Part shown: one piece after another, positions 33,122 through 43,767 of the stretch
Layout: every line of letters begins with the position of its first letter
Position numbering within the stretch: the first letter of the stretch is position 1
Source: Liopterus haemorrhoidalis
Lineage: Eukaryota; Arthropoda; Insecta; Coleoptera; Dytiscidae
DNA: 64,000 nucleotides
Direction of reading: 5' to 3'
Assembly: GCA_963971575.1 (NCBI GenBank)
Contig: OZ020625.1
Span: 248,001 to 312,000 of the forward strand
Made by a program: the position numbers and the translations under genes
Notes under the pieces: model-generated
What the model saw: the letters and a program-made list of their open reading frames with translations, nothing else
Told to the model about the DNA's origin: nothing
Databases searched by the model: none

Positions 33122-33683
33122 ATAGACCGGGAGCTCATGACATTTTTGGTTTCCGATTTCATACAGCCTTTTGGAGGAGAGAATATTTACCCAGTGACAA
33201 CAAAAAAGGGATGATACTAAACCCCTGCACGCTTTCCGGTCATAGGGAAAATTGCATTTCCACTTGCACAAAATTTTTGTTTTTCTTTGATTTAATATTG
33301 CTTGCCCTTTTGTCAAAAGAAAGTTATAACAAATTTAAAGTCTTTTAATTATAGGCATGCTGTATGAAAACGCGGAATATCATATTTTTTTATTACAAGA
33401 TCACATGACCGTTTGAGCCCTTTGGGACCCTCCGAATCGCATGCATATATTTAAAAGACTTTAAATTTGTTATAACTTTCTTTTGACAAAAGGGCAAGCA
33501 ATATTAAGTCAGAGAAAAACACAAAAATTTTGTGCAAGTGGAAATGCAATTTTCCCTATGACCGGAAAGCGTGCAGGGGTTTAGTACCATCGCTGTTTTG
33601 TTGTCACAGGGTAAATATTCTCTCCTCCAAAAGGCATACTGTATGAAATCGGAGACCAAAAATGTCATGAGCTCCCGGTCTAT
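33122..33683. mobile_element. Foldback element with ~225 bp inverted arms
   Basis: The arm at about 33122-33346 (ATAGACCGGGAGCTCATGAC ... AAATTTAAAGTCTTTTAA) is repeated inverted at about 33450-33683 with a few differences, around a roughly 105 bp centre. Both arms contain GGAAAGCGTGCAGGGGTTTA or its complement. The open frames in the arms mirror each other and are not taken as genes. ACAA adjoins both outer ends but is too short to be decisive. Confidence 0.88.
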
Positions 33684-33792
33684 ACAAAGGCTGTTCCAAA
33701 TGATTAGGCGGAACTTAATGGGAATTTCTGGGAAATTCTTTTAGGTTGTCACGAGTAGGGGACCTTGCTTGGGTTATTTCAGTTTTCACGTT

Positions 33793-33943
33793 TTTTTTTT
33801 TTAATTTAATGGCCTTTGCTGCTGTGGCTATTAGCCAAGACAATTTTTATTTGCGCAAAATTTCCATGCCTGAACGGGATTCAAACCTGAGACCTTCGCA
33901 ACACAGAGCATATGTGTTACCACTACGCTACGCCGGTCGGCAT
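33793..33943 (-). mobile_element. tRNA-derived SINE, copy 2, 10 bp TSD and empty site
   Basis: It has the same head, B-box (GGTTTGAATCCC) and A-rich tail as 6301-6454. TTTTCACGTT flanks it at 33783-33792 and 33944-33953. The sister TIR element at 43768-44175 carries TTTTTCACGTTGGAATGTC uninterrupted on its minus strand, which is the pre-insertion state. Confidence 0.93.
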
Positions 33944-33995
33944 TTTTCACGTTAGAATGTCAAATTCCAACAATGAAACCATGGAAACCATGAAA

Positions 33996-34258
33996 AAGGC
34001 CCGGTTTTTCCACCTTCAGATAAAGTTCCAGGTAACTATCTGACAGATAAGGTTATTTGTAACTTCATCTGCTGAGTAAATGTCATCCCTTCTTTCTATA
34101 CAAATGTATCTATCAGATAGTTATCTAACGGATAATGAGACTGACGTATTGGATTCACTGACTGGTATTGACATTTATTCAGCAGATGAAGTTACAAATA
34201 ACCTTATCTGTCAGATAGTTACCTGGAACTTTAACTGAAGGTGGAAAGACCGGGCCTT
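33996..34258. mobile_element. Foldback MITE (AAGGCCCGGT ends)
   Basis: AAGGCCCGGTTTTTCCACCT through TTTGTAACTTCATCTGCTGA on the left is repeated inverted up to AAGACCGGGCCTT on the right, arms of about 90 bp around an 80 bp centre. TATCTGACAGATAAGGTTAT is shared by the arms and is itself partly palindromic. Confidence 0.88.
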
Positions 34259-34265
34259 AATAACA

Positions 34266-34846
34266 TAAAAATCATCTGTGGCCACCACAGGACTGACCGC
34301 CATCACACAGTAATTGCATAAAATACATTCTAGCAGCAGAGTAGAAATAACTTGGCCTAATATTTTCTAACAAAGATATTATTTATCATTAACATGGAAA
34401 CGTTACATATAAGTATGAAAAAATAGATAAAATGGAATTTTTCAAAAATGTTTTTTGTATCAAAAAATGTCTCAAATAAAAGTAGTTATTTATTGCTTTT
34501 TTTAAATATATTTTTTCGAAATATTTTTCTGTTGTGAAATATTCGCAAAAATCTTAAAATCGACACGAGTAAACTCCCATTTTTAGTCGCCCGATTTTTA
34601 CCAAAAGTTGATCAACTCGTGCCATTGATGTCAAAAGTTTCATAAAAATCCTTTTAGCCGAATTTACTCTGCACGTGTACACAGACAGACGGACAGACAG
34701 ACAGATACACAGATAGATAGACCGACAGACATGCTAAAAATAGTCAAAACGTTATGTAGGGACCTCAATTCGTGGAGATCCATCGAAATGTCAAAATCTG
34801 TATGATCACAATACCTCCCTTATATATGTTGGCGGTTGGTAAAAAT
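34266..34846 (+). repeat. AGCTGTGGCC/CGGTCGGT family, full-length copy
   Basis: It starts AATCATCTGTGGCCACCACA, has GACTGACCGCCATCAC and the AGCAGCAGAGTAGAAATAAC block, and passes AATCGACACG/GATCAACTCGTGCC motifs. A CAGACAGACGGACAGACAGA tract then leads to CATGCTAAAAATAGTCAAAA and GGCGGTTGGTAAAAA. At about 580 bp it equals 46611-47549 once that copy's MITE is removed, so these are the natural ends. Confidence 0.87.
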
Positions 34847-35174
34847 AAATAAATGGGAAATTTGTATTAAGAATCCAAATCAAAATATAAAGAAAATGAC
34901 ATTTTAAGATATTATTAACCTGAACCAAAATTATAAATATAAGTATGATTTACAAAGCTTAAACAAAACGGCCAAAAAGCACGATTCAAACGATGAAAGT
35001 AACTAGATTGCAAAATCTAGTTCCGCCTGAACGTTTGGAATAACCTATATTGGCTGTATTTAATACTTTGAAGTAGTAATATTTTTCTTCTACTAAAAAT
35101 GTCTTATTTTTAATGGCATTGATGTGTCTAAATATTAGTATCAAATTTATTACATTGAACTTGATCTTGAAATA

Positions 35175-35265
35175 GTTTTGCTCTTGCTGGGATTCGAACT
35201 TGGTTCGCGTGCCAAGGGGTCCTGCACACAAAGCAAGATTCTTATCTCTAGGCTACCGTGGCCCG
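35175..35265 (-). repeat. tRNA-like relic with long variable-arm region
   Basis: On the minus strand GGTAGCCTAGAGATAAGAAT is an A-box-like start and AGTTCGAATCCC a B-box. The spacing between them is larger than in class I tRNAs, as in Leu/Ser-type heads. The T-stem is imperfect. No TSD was resolved. Confidence 0.5.
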
Positions 35266-36710
35266 GTTATTATTATTTTTTTCTAATAAATTTTTTGACT
35301 GTTAACATTGTAATAATTGGTCGATTATGCTCTGACAATTTTGTCAATTTGTAATCAGTCCCTGTTTGATAATAGACTGTTATCAGTTTGTTTGTGAGGG
35401 CATTCATATTTTTTATCTTCTAATTATTTGATTTTATCCCATTTTCACAAAATGTATCGATTATTAAGTATTACTGTATAAACACAGCTTTCAAGCTTAC
35501 ACGTTAATATTTAAATATCGGATCGGTTTTTGTGTCCTGATAAAGGACTCATTATCCTTGGCCACTGTTATTTGGTGGTTTTATTCATATGGTCGTCTCC
35601 CACTAAGTGTCAGGTTTGTCTTTTTAAAAATATGATTTTTTATTAATTTTTTTTTTTCCAAAATCTAAATAAATGGTATAAATCTTAAGGCTGTCATAAA
35701 TGTTTGCTGTGTACCAATGTTGTAGAAGCGCTGGTTGTGTTTATTTCACCATTTTTTTTTTTTTATCCAAAGTTGAAAAATCGTGAAAAGTTCAGTGAAA
35801 ATCAGAGCGGCTTTAGAAAGTTTTCATAGATAGCAGAGTTCACATGCATCCAGAACTTTTCGCAAACTTTCAAACTGCAATAGTTCAATATTGTCCCATA
35901 AGTACGGGACCGATAACATGAGTAATGACCGTATTCGTCACTTCAATTGCCGTCAAAACTTTAGATTACCGTCCCTTTGGTTTCGGACAGCTCTTGTTAT
36001 TTTGAATTATTAGATAGATTTCATATATTTTTTAAGAGATAAATAGAGTTAAAGAATTACAAAAAAATACAAACCAAAAGACTTTATCTTTAAAATGGAA
36101 GTTTTTGAAATTTTTACTTATTTATTTTTTTATGCGGTTCTATTATGAAACCTATATGCAATTTTCAAAAATAATAATAATAATGAAAAAGGTCTGAACG
36201 AGAAAGGCCTCAATTTCTTGTGGCATATAAGTGTTGGTTATTACAAAAATTCAAACCGCACGGCTCAACCTTTGATAGTATTTAAGTTATAAATTTATAA
36301 ATTTGAAATTTTTTTTTTTTTTAATTAAATAAGGCCTAACAAGGAAAATCTCAAATTTTCTGTAGTATATATAAATATTGGCGTCTCCAAAAAATTTAAA
36401 ACACACGGCTTTATTTTTTATAGTTTTTGAGTTATTATTATTTTATTTAAATTACCCCTAAAAATTTTTGCGTAGTACTTAAGTTTTAAAAATAAAAATA
36501 AAGTCATAAGGGGCCTTTTAAACCGTTACCAAATGATGAATTTCCCAAATTACTCCTGAGATATCTTTGAGAACTATTAGAAAATGAAAGAAATTTGAAT
36601 TAAACATTTAAAATATTGGGTGTTAGAATGTTACAATAAGCTTGTAATAAATTTAATTATCCTGGAATGAATCCTTTAAAAGGGAATAAAATATCTCGCA
36701 GGACATTTCA
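35266..36710. other. Unassigned AT-rich DNA with inverted core words
   Basis: The core word appears in reverse orientation at about 36260-36300 (CAAACCGCACGGCTCAACC) and 36400-36440 (TTTTTGAGTTATTATTATTT). Nothing resembles a gene. Confidence 0.45.
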
Positions 36711-36905
36711 ATTACGGGCATTATAAGAGAGAGAGGACGAGGGCGAGGGAGATCTGGCATCGCCTGGCGATAATATAGGACGACCAGCCCTACCTATTAA
36801 TAAGGACTGCAGTCCCTTTTCCAGGCCACTGATCCTGGGAACGGTCCCGGGATAAAGGGACTCCACTAGCGGGACGCCATTTCCCACCACAAATATACTG
36901 GATAT
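36711..36905. other. Unidentified GC-rich block
   Basis: 36720-36890 contains GAGAGAGAGGACGAGGGCGA, GGCATCGCCTGGCGATA and GGTCCCGGGATAAAGGGACT. The minus frame (VPRISGLEKGLQSLLIGRAG) is not recognised. GGTCCCGGGAT resembles the GGGATCCCGGG words at the hAT relic ends (17570, 60862), so it may be a distant hAT terminus. Confidence 0.35.
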
Positions 36906-37204
36906 TTTAAACACGATATAAATAGAAACAACACTTCGAATACACAATTACATTTAAAGGGTTCTCTAGAAAAAAACGAACAAAAAAGTTATATTACTAA
37001 TCTTGGTTAATCCAGAAAAAAACTGGGGCCTTAAAATAGCTAGTGTATTTTCCTTTATGCGCTTTTGTACCAAAATTCAGTATTATTTTCAAAAATGTTA
37101 ATAATAATACTAATAATAATTTTTATTTAAATAGCTTGTAGCTAATTGGTTTGTTTTTGGGGAAAAAATCATTTCCAAAAATGGATAAAGATAGATCTAT
37201 GGTT
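36906..37204. other. Unassigned AT-rich DNA
   Basis: A loose core-word copy lies at 37170-37225. No gene. Confidence 0.35.
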
Positions 37205-37722
37205 AAAATTTTTAAAAACAGATAGACAGACGGACAGACAGACCTACAGACATCATGCTAAAAATAGTCAAAACGTTATATAGGGACCTCAATTCGTGGA
37301 GATCCATCGAAATCTCGAAATGTCAAAATCGGTATGATCACAATACCTCCCTTATATATGTTGGCGGTCGGTAAAAATTGGTTTATTGTATGCACACACA
37401 AAACAACCGTGCATACAATATTTTTTCTAATGTTATCTGTAAATATTGAAACATTATAAAATTTATTTCTTTTTGAAAATTTTCCAAAGATCAAGATAAC
37501 TTGTAAACGTTGCTGCAAATTTTTCTTTAGAGGATTTAATTGGAATGGCTCTTTGTTTCCGAAAGATTCCCACCCCGGACAGACAGACCGAAGCACATCA
37601 TGCTAAAAATAGTCAAAACGTTATGTAGGGACCTCAATTCGTGGAGATCCATCGAAATCTCGAAATGTTAAAATTGGTATGATCACAATACCTCCCTTAT
37701 ATATGTTGGCGGTCGGTAAAAA
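37205..37722 (+). repeat. Two 3' ends of the CGGTCGGT family around the shared ~200 bp extension
   Basis: 37220-37376 and 37575-37722 both end GGCGGTCGGTAAAAATT after CATGCTAAAAATAGTCAAAA. Between them lies the TTTATTGTATGCACACACAA ... CGAAAGATTCCCACCCCGG extension seen at 10515-10737. This gives the order end-extension-end, a partial tandem duplication. Confidence 0.85.
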
Positions 37723-38061
37723 TTATATAAAAAGAGAATTTGGGCCACAATTTTTAAGGTTTGGAGCCTTAAACTATCTGTATTTTCTTTTATAAGACCT
37801 TAAAAAAATAAGGGCATTCTATTTAATTCTGAATATTTCTAATTTTTTTCCAAAAACAGAAGTTAAGTAAATAATTATTTGTTTGCTGTTCTTGGACAAT
37901 GACTCAAGATTTTTGGTCTTACTCACCACGATCTTGTTCCAAATTTCAGGTCTTTCCAGGTATCTGGGGGACCAAAGACCTGACACTTTAAAACAACATA
38001 GTACCGATGCCAAGACAGACAGAAAAATGAACAGACAGACAAAAAAATGATCAGAAAAACA

Positions 38062-38104
<43 letters not shown>

Positions 38105-38131
38105 ATAAACAGACAGACAAATGATGTAGAC
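37723..38131 (+). repeat. Hairpin copy, CAGACAGA microsatellite and (AT)n
   Basis: A hairpin unit lies at 37883-38015 (AGGTCTTTCCAGGTATCTGG). A GACAGACAGAAAAATGAACA microsatellite follows, then a roughly 30 bp AT dinucleotide run at about 38066-38096. The whole segment parallels 26386-26355 type array units. TSD of the next element starts at 38124. Confidence 0.8.
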
Positions 38132-38720
38132 CAGAGGTTCTTAAACTGGGGTTTGCGTAGCCATTACCGGGGGTCCGCGAAACAATTTTGACACTATTTT
38201 TACATCCCCCAACTTTTCGCTTTTATTCAAATAACTCAATTAATAAAAATCCTTCATGGTCAAGACTTTTTGTATTTGTTGTTACCTAACTACCATAGTT
38301 ATTGACATAACTAAACAATAATTAGTAAATATTTAATTAATTTTATTCAACCGCAAATTATTTACAGAAAACATATTATTATAAGACCTATTTTGACCAA
38401 TATTTGACCAAGAAATGTTTGTATGAGCTTAACGTATTATAATTTATAACTTTTTACTTCTTTACTACTACTTTTATTAATTTTATGTTTTTTATTCTAT
38501 ATGCCAATAAAAATGTTCATCTCTATAAATGCATAAAGACCATTTATTAAAATAACCAGCGATACAGTTTTACCAATATTTATTATAACGTAGAACCTAT
38601 GAGATTATTAAGCCAGAAATTCTCAAGAACGATGTAAAATGCCTAGGGTTGGGATGGGGTCTGCAAAAAAAATGTTGTTCAATAGGGGGTCCTCGGACTA
38701 CATAAGTTTTAGAACCCCTG
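38132..38720. mobile_element. hAT-type MITE, copy 2, 8 bp TSD and empty site
   Basis: CAGAGGTTCTTAAACTGGGG and AAGTTTTAGAACCCCTG are the ends. ATGTAGAC (38124-38131) and GTGTAGAC (38721-38728) form the TSD with one mismatch. The paralogous array sequence at 26351-26375 reads AATGATGTAGACGTTAAATA without insertion, the empty site. The interior aligns with 19765-20326 over nearly its whole length. Confidence 0.93.
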
Positions 38721-38728
38721 GTGTAGAC

Positions 38729-38990
38729 GTTAAGTAACTAATTATTTTTATGCTGTTCTTGAACAATGAGTCAAAATTTTTGGTCTTACTCACCACAATC
38801 TTGTTCAAAGTTTCAGGTCTTTCCAGGAATCTGGGGGACCAAAGACCTAACACTTTAGTACAATATGGTGGCGATGCCAACAGACAGACAGAAAAATGAA
38901 CAGACACATAGAAAAAGGAACAGACACATAGAAAAAGGAACAGACACACAGAAAAGGAACAAACAGACACAAAAACACAGATATTAATTA
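38729..38990 (+). repeat. Hairpin copy and a 20 bp minisatellite
   Basis: A hairpin lies at 38755-38885 (AGGTCTTTCCAGGAATCTGG). ACAGACACATAGAAAAAGGA then repeats about four times at 38898-38960. Serine/valine/phenylalanine-rich minus-strand frames come from this minisatellite. Confidence 0.8.
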
Positions 38991-39434
38991 AGTAAATTTA
39001 AGATCACAGTACATATTATGTTACACATATTCTCAAGAAAAAATATGTACAAAGAATTTAATATTACAGCGTTATTTTATGCAGGAAGGAAATGAAGGGA
39101 GCCCTACATCCGCACTGAATACCTGTGCTGATTTTGTACAAGTGAAATGTTACAAAAACAAAAGACAGACTACACTTGACGCATTTTTGCATTGAATTAA
39201 ATTGTATGTACCTATTTATTATTTTATTTTGGAATTTATTATTATTTTTTCTTAAAAGTTTATATTTTTTGGTTATATGTAATTTATAGTTTTGTCCAAG
39301 AGTTTATAAAATAAAATTATTGAAAAAAAATATGCATTGTTTAATTTTATGTGAAATTCGCTTAATTGGGGCAGCCGCTTAATTGGGCCAAAATGTCTAA
39401 GTCCCGATGTGTCCCAATTAAGCGGAATTGACTG
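38991..39434 (+). mobile_element. Pogo/Tigger-like element, copy 2, left end missing
   Basis: It aligns with 24686-25132 from AGTAAATTTAAGATCACAGT to TTAAGCGGAATTGACTG, then TA at 39435-39436. The left TIR and about 140 bp are absent and it abuts the minisatellite. Confidence 0.87.
39079..39195 (+). pseudogene. Pogo/Tigger-type transposase C-terminal remnant, copy 2
   Basis: The same 38-residue frame as 24776-24892 ends RQTTLDAFLH with the stop at 39193-39195. It is not expected to be functional. Confidence 0.7.
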
Positions 39435-39436
39435 TA

Positions 39437-39607
39437 TATACATTGTGTCGATTATTACGAAAAATTAAATATTTCTCGTTGTCTGTCGGACTACGCAAAT
39501 CTAGAAACCAAAGCAAAAGCCGTTATTGACAATCATAAAAAACCCCTGAATAGAAGACGGGAAATTTTCGATATGGCGGCAAACGAAGGGTATCTTCCGG
39601 TCAAGTA
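39437..39607 (+). other. Unidentified protein-like open fragment without a start
   Basis: The frame reads HCVDYYEKLNISRCLSDYAN, then LETKAKAVIDNHKKPLNRRR and EIFDMAANEGYLPVK, and stops at 39605-39607. The composition is far more protein-like than chance AT-rich frames, and GC is raised in the second half. It begins directly at the right end of the pogo relic. I do not recognise the family. It may be the 3' end of a gene or exon, or another transposon coding tail. Confidence 0.35.
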
Positions 39608-39984
39608 GACAAATCCCCCTGATCAGAATAGCAGTAAAAAGTGTTGAGTCTATTGTATTGTTTATTTAGACTGGCGAATAGACGGGTATCTCGGAATTTT
39701 TCATCTGCTAGACTTGTATAAGTTTACCAATTAGTTTTGAAATAGATTCATTACAAGAAACATTTTACAAAATTCGCTAAACGTGAAGTTTTCCAACTTT
39801 AACAATTTACAAATTGATCCATAATTGCTTCAATTACAAAGGAATTTACTAAGAATCTTTCAGAAAAAGAACAACCACTCCATTTTTAAAAATTGTGAAC
39901 AAATTTTTATAAAAAAACACCACAAAATCTAGGAATGAAAATTGAATATTCTAGCAATAGGACAGTGGTTTTTAACCAAGAAGC
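39608..39984. other. Unassigned; possible hAT-like word at 39963
   Basis: CAGTGGTTTTTAACCAAGAA near 39963 looks like a hAT-type terminus but has no partner. No gene. Confidence 0.4.
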
Positions 39985-39992
39985 GTTCTGTG

Positions 39993-40700
39993 TAGAGATG
40001 GGTTGTTCATGAACGAACCGGCTCGCTCAATCGGCTCAGTACACTGACCGAAGTGACACGGTTCACCAAATTGAAATGAGCCGGCTCACGGCTCACTGTA
40101 TAGTTTCAAGTTTCAAGGATACGATTGGTCGGGCGATTGTGAGCAGTGACCGGAGTGATCCGGATCTGGATCGATGTCATATTGAACTTCGCGAGAACTC
40201 GGCTTGTAATGTATTATCATAAAGTGTATTTTGTCTTCAATTTGTAGGGCAGTTTATTTGAAACTAATAGGCTTAGTCTGTATTTTCTTACAACCATACT
40301 ATATAAAAATATTAAAAATATTGCCCAAATCCCAGATGTCCGATTTATAAGGGCAATAAACATCGCCATAAACTTCACACATCTGGTTTAAAATACAGTA
40401 GCTACATAAAGTGAATTGTTTGTTTCAAAAATGTTAGATAAGAGCCGGGGCTAAGCGACGTTCTACCTACGAGCGAACGACCGACAACTGATTGACCTGT
40501 GCCTCGGGATCATGTTTACAGTTCATATATTGCAAGAAACGGCTCTAAACGACGTTCTACCTACAAACTAACGACCGACCTGTGTCTTGGAAACATGTTT
40601 ACTTAACCGGATCACTGAGCCGGATCAATGAACCGGCTCAACAAACTGAACGACGTCCACTGATCTGGTTCCGCAAACTGAGCCGAAATTCCCATCTCTA
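39993..40700. mobile_element. hAT-type MITE (TAGAGATGGG ends), perfect 8 bp TSD
   Basis: TAGAGATGGG and CCCATCTCTA are the termini. GTTCTGTG flanks exactly (39985-39992, 40701-40708). The 708 bp interior is GC-richer and built of GAACCGGCTC/GAGCCGG repeats near both ends. An internal direct repeat (CTAAGCGACGTTCTACCTAC and CTAAACGACGTTCTACCTAC) lies at about 40450 and 40547. There is no transposase frame. This is a different family from 19765. Confidence 0.92.
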
Positions 40701-40708
40701 GTTCTGTG

Positions 40709-40845
40709 TACTTGGATTGTTTAAGATTGTAAAAAAAAATCAAAAATTATTTGAATAATTGAGTACTATCTTATTTCAAAAAGTGTTACAGACGAGGACT
40801 TGCGGTTTTAGTTTTTGGAATTGCTATTAATTTATCTATTTAAAA
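40709..40845. other. Unassigned, with a core-word copy
   Basis: 40770-40830 (GTGTTACAGACGAGGACTTG, then GCGGTTTTAGTTTTTGGAAT) is a core-word copy immediately left of the composite repeat. Confidence 0.5.
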
Positions 40846-42403
40846 AAAATCAGCTGTGGCCACCACAGGACTGACCGATACCACAAAATACAAAATTTTC
40901 AGGATAATAGACACAAATTATCCTGTAATTGTTTCATATTATACTATAAACTATGACCTTTTCAAATATGCCAAAGTTTTCTAAAGGTATTGAAATAATA
41001 TCAGCTGTGGCCATCACAAGACCGACCACCATCACAAAGTACTTGTATAAAATACATTCTAGCAGCATAGTAGAAACAACTTGGCCTAATATCTTTATTA
41101 TTATTATGCAAAATCTTGAAAAAAAAATAATGAATTTATGTTTAGGAAATCAGATCGTACTGTGCTCTTTCGGCGTGTCTTAAAAATTTCATAACTGGAC
41201 TAAATAAAAAAAGATTTTTTTTTATATTTTGGGCCTATGCCCCTAGTGACCGAGAAGTGCCCATCATAGACAAATATCACTTATTCAGTAAAAAAAAAAT
41301 CCCCTAACCTTATATACTGTACCGCATAACACAAGTGTGTTGTGGGTTGCCATCCATATTAGCCTCCAGGGGTAAAAAATTACTATTTTCAAAAATTCAT
41401 AACTCAAAAACTAAAACAGATAACGCCCTGCGGTTTGAATATTTAAAATCACCAACACTTATATAGACAGCCAAAAATTTGGGGCCTTTATCATTAAAGA
41501 CGTTTATCATTAAAGACGTTTTTCGTTGAAAATATTTTGAACATAGTCAAAATTGAAAAAAAATTTAAGTTTGTAAAGCCGTATCTCCAAAACTAAAAAA
41601 GATATAGACTTCGGGATGCAATTTTTGAAATTCTCAGGTCCGTAATACATTTACAGCAAATTTAGAGAAAAAAAATTTTTTTTTGAAAAATTTCGAATAC
41701 CAATATTTTCTCAATTTAAAAAAAATCATAACTCAAAACTGATGAAGGATAGAGACCTGCGGATTAAATTTTTAAAATTTACATGTGTTACTTAATCTAC
41801 AAAAAAATTAGGGCCTTAATAGCTCGGCTGATTTTTTTTTTCTAGTCCATCAAACAAAACCTTTAAAAATGACCAAAATTTGAAAAAATCGTAAGGGGTA
41901 TACCTTAAAAAAAATCACAATTTTTGTCGAAAATCTTTTTGTCTTAGATTTGACTAAAAATTGGCCCATATACATATTTTGGGCCGTAGATTTACAAAAT
42001 AAGGTCAATTTTGCCTTTCAACTAACTGTTTTTGCATAAAACTAAAAAAACTACCTCAAAAAATCAGCTGTGACCGCCACAGGACCGACCGACATCACGA
42101 GGTACTTGCATAAAATACATTCTAGCAGCAGAGTAGAAATATCTTGGCCTAATATTTTCTAACAGAGATATTATTTATCATAACCATGGAAACAGACGGA
42201 CGGACAGACAGACGGACGAACAGACGGACGGACAGACGGACGGACAGACAAATGGACGGACAGACATACCAACAGAAATCATGCTAAAAATAGTCAATAC
42301 GTTATGTAGGGACCTCAATTCGTGGAGATCCATTGAAATCTCGAAATGTCAAAATCGGTATGATCACAATACCTCCCTTATATATGTTGACGGTCGGTAA
42401 AAA
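40846..42403 (+). repeat. AGCTGTGGCC composite: three starts, one long extension, one CGGTCGGT end
   Basis: Starts lie at 40848, 40999 and 42061. The second runs into the GGGCCTATGCCCCTAGTGAC extension (41095-42060, core words near 41395, 41575 and 41720). The third goes through a CGGACGGACAGACAGACGGA tract (42190-42265) to GACGGTCGGTAAAAA at 42403. The 95 bp after the first start (AATTTTCAGGATAATAGACA ... CTATGACCTTTTCAAATATG) recur inverted at 44303-44396. Confidence 0.85.
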
Positions 42404-43476
42404 ATTGGGGCCTTCCCTGTTTATCACTGAAAAATTTTGAAAATGGCTAAAATCAAATTTAGAAAAAAATCACTTAAACTAAAAAAAAATCTTTAGGGAG
42501 TATTGGTACACAATATATCTAAAAAGACCATAATGGGAAGATTTAAAGTCAAATGACAATGTCCAAAGACAACCGCTAATAGCCATTAGTGCTTTGCGCT
42601 CCAATTAACAATTCCAACGGACCGAAACAAAGTGATATAGAATCTAAATTAATTTTAAAATTGGCCTAATATCTAAATTCAGATTTTATCAATAATGTCA
42701 CATACTAACACATTTTCTACCCTTCTAAGGCCCTTATAAATACCTTAAATGATCATTAAAATATCAACACTAAAGTAACATTCTAACCGAACAACCCCTT
42801 TAAATTACACGGTCATGTTGTGTGAGAATGTGAAGGTATTGTCCAGAAATCACTGGACGGGAAATAGCTATTTTAACGGGTTTCACCCTCACGGTCGCCC
42901 ATTGAAACTTAATTGCCCGGCTAATATTTACGAGACACTTTCCAATTTTGAGAAATCTCTGATTTTGTCATAGGCTGTAGACGCTGTGACGTCATGGACG
43001 TCTCTAGACGCCAGTTCGACGCCCTTCTTTGCTGAGAATGTCCATTTTTCTTCATAAAATGTATTATCTTCTATGTAAATGCGACATTTATTATATTTAG
43101 GAAATTCTTAAGATTTTTTTTTCTTGGATGTTTCTTCATTATCTTTTATTATCATTTTCTGGCATTCTCGGCATATTCATCTTAATTGAAATAAAGATAT
43201 GTAAAACAAACAAATTATTTGCAATTTTATTTCAAAAATTTTTCAAAATCTTTTTGTTCTACGATTTTTTAATACTACGAAAAATACGTATAATTTAAAT
43301 AAGGGCAAAGAAAAGTAATTTAAAATTTATAACTCAAAAACCAAAAAATTTATGTGAAGTGTGAATTTTCACACATTTCAGGGTTTCGCAGGTATTTAGT
43401 AACTTAATGGTAATTATTTGGGATACCAAAACAATATATATATTTTTTGTTAATTTTAATTCGAATGCCTATAAAC
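42404..43476. other. Unassigned; one dispersed 95 bp segment at 43352-43435
   Basis: 42970-43030 is rich in GACGC/GACGTC words. 43352-43435 is the second copy of the segment at 13092-13185. No gene is visible. Confidence 0.5.
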
Positions 43477-43762
43477 AGTTCAGTTTTGTAAGAACACACT
43501 AGATCTGGTTATTTTGGTTACTTTTATGGTGTGTTACTGACTTTAAATGTCAATTAAAAATATTCCTTACGCTGTAAAACCGACTTTAGGTTGATAAGGT
43601 TATGATCATTATAATTAAGATATAATTTTTTATTATGACATGTCAAATGGATCGACATTTTAAAAAAGTGACTTTTTAATACCAACATGACATACAGCTT
43701 CAAAGGTGCAAACTATTGAAAACAAAATTCCCTCTTAGTTTGTTCTTACAAAAGTGAACAGC
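43477..43762. mobile_element. MITE with TTTTGTAAGAACA TIRs
   Basis: GTTCAGTTTTGTAAGAACAC near 43477 and TTGTTCTTACAAAAGTGAAC near 43741-43760 are inverted partners, giving an element of about 285 bp. The interior (GGTTATTTTGGTTACTTTTA ... AAAGGTGCAAACTATTGA) recurs without these ends at 63000-63235. Confidence 0.7.
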
Positions 43763-43767
43763 ATATA

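Larger units (their letters stand above)
33685..35045. mobile_element. GGCGGAACTA-TIR element carrying nested insertions
   Basis: The left end (33685, CAAAGGCTGTTCCAAATGAT ... AGGCGGAACTTAATGGGAAT) and right end (ATCTAGTTCCGCCTGAACG ... ATAACC to 35045) match the intact copies at 52744-53120 and 43768-44175. TA flanks both ends (33683-33684, 35046-35047). About 980 bp is inserted or substituted: a SINE, a foldback MITE and an AGCTGTGGCC element. Confidence 0.82.

Noticed and set aside
33034..33348. 104-codon frame with a signal-peptide-like start (LFQVILVAFYFFSGSTTI)
   Set aside because: Most of it lies in one arm of the foldback element and is mirrored in the other arm. There is no family likeness.
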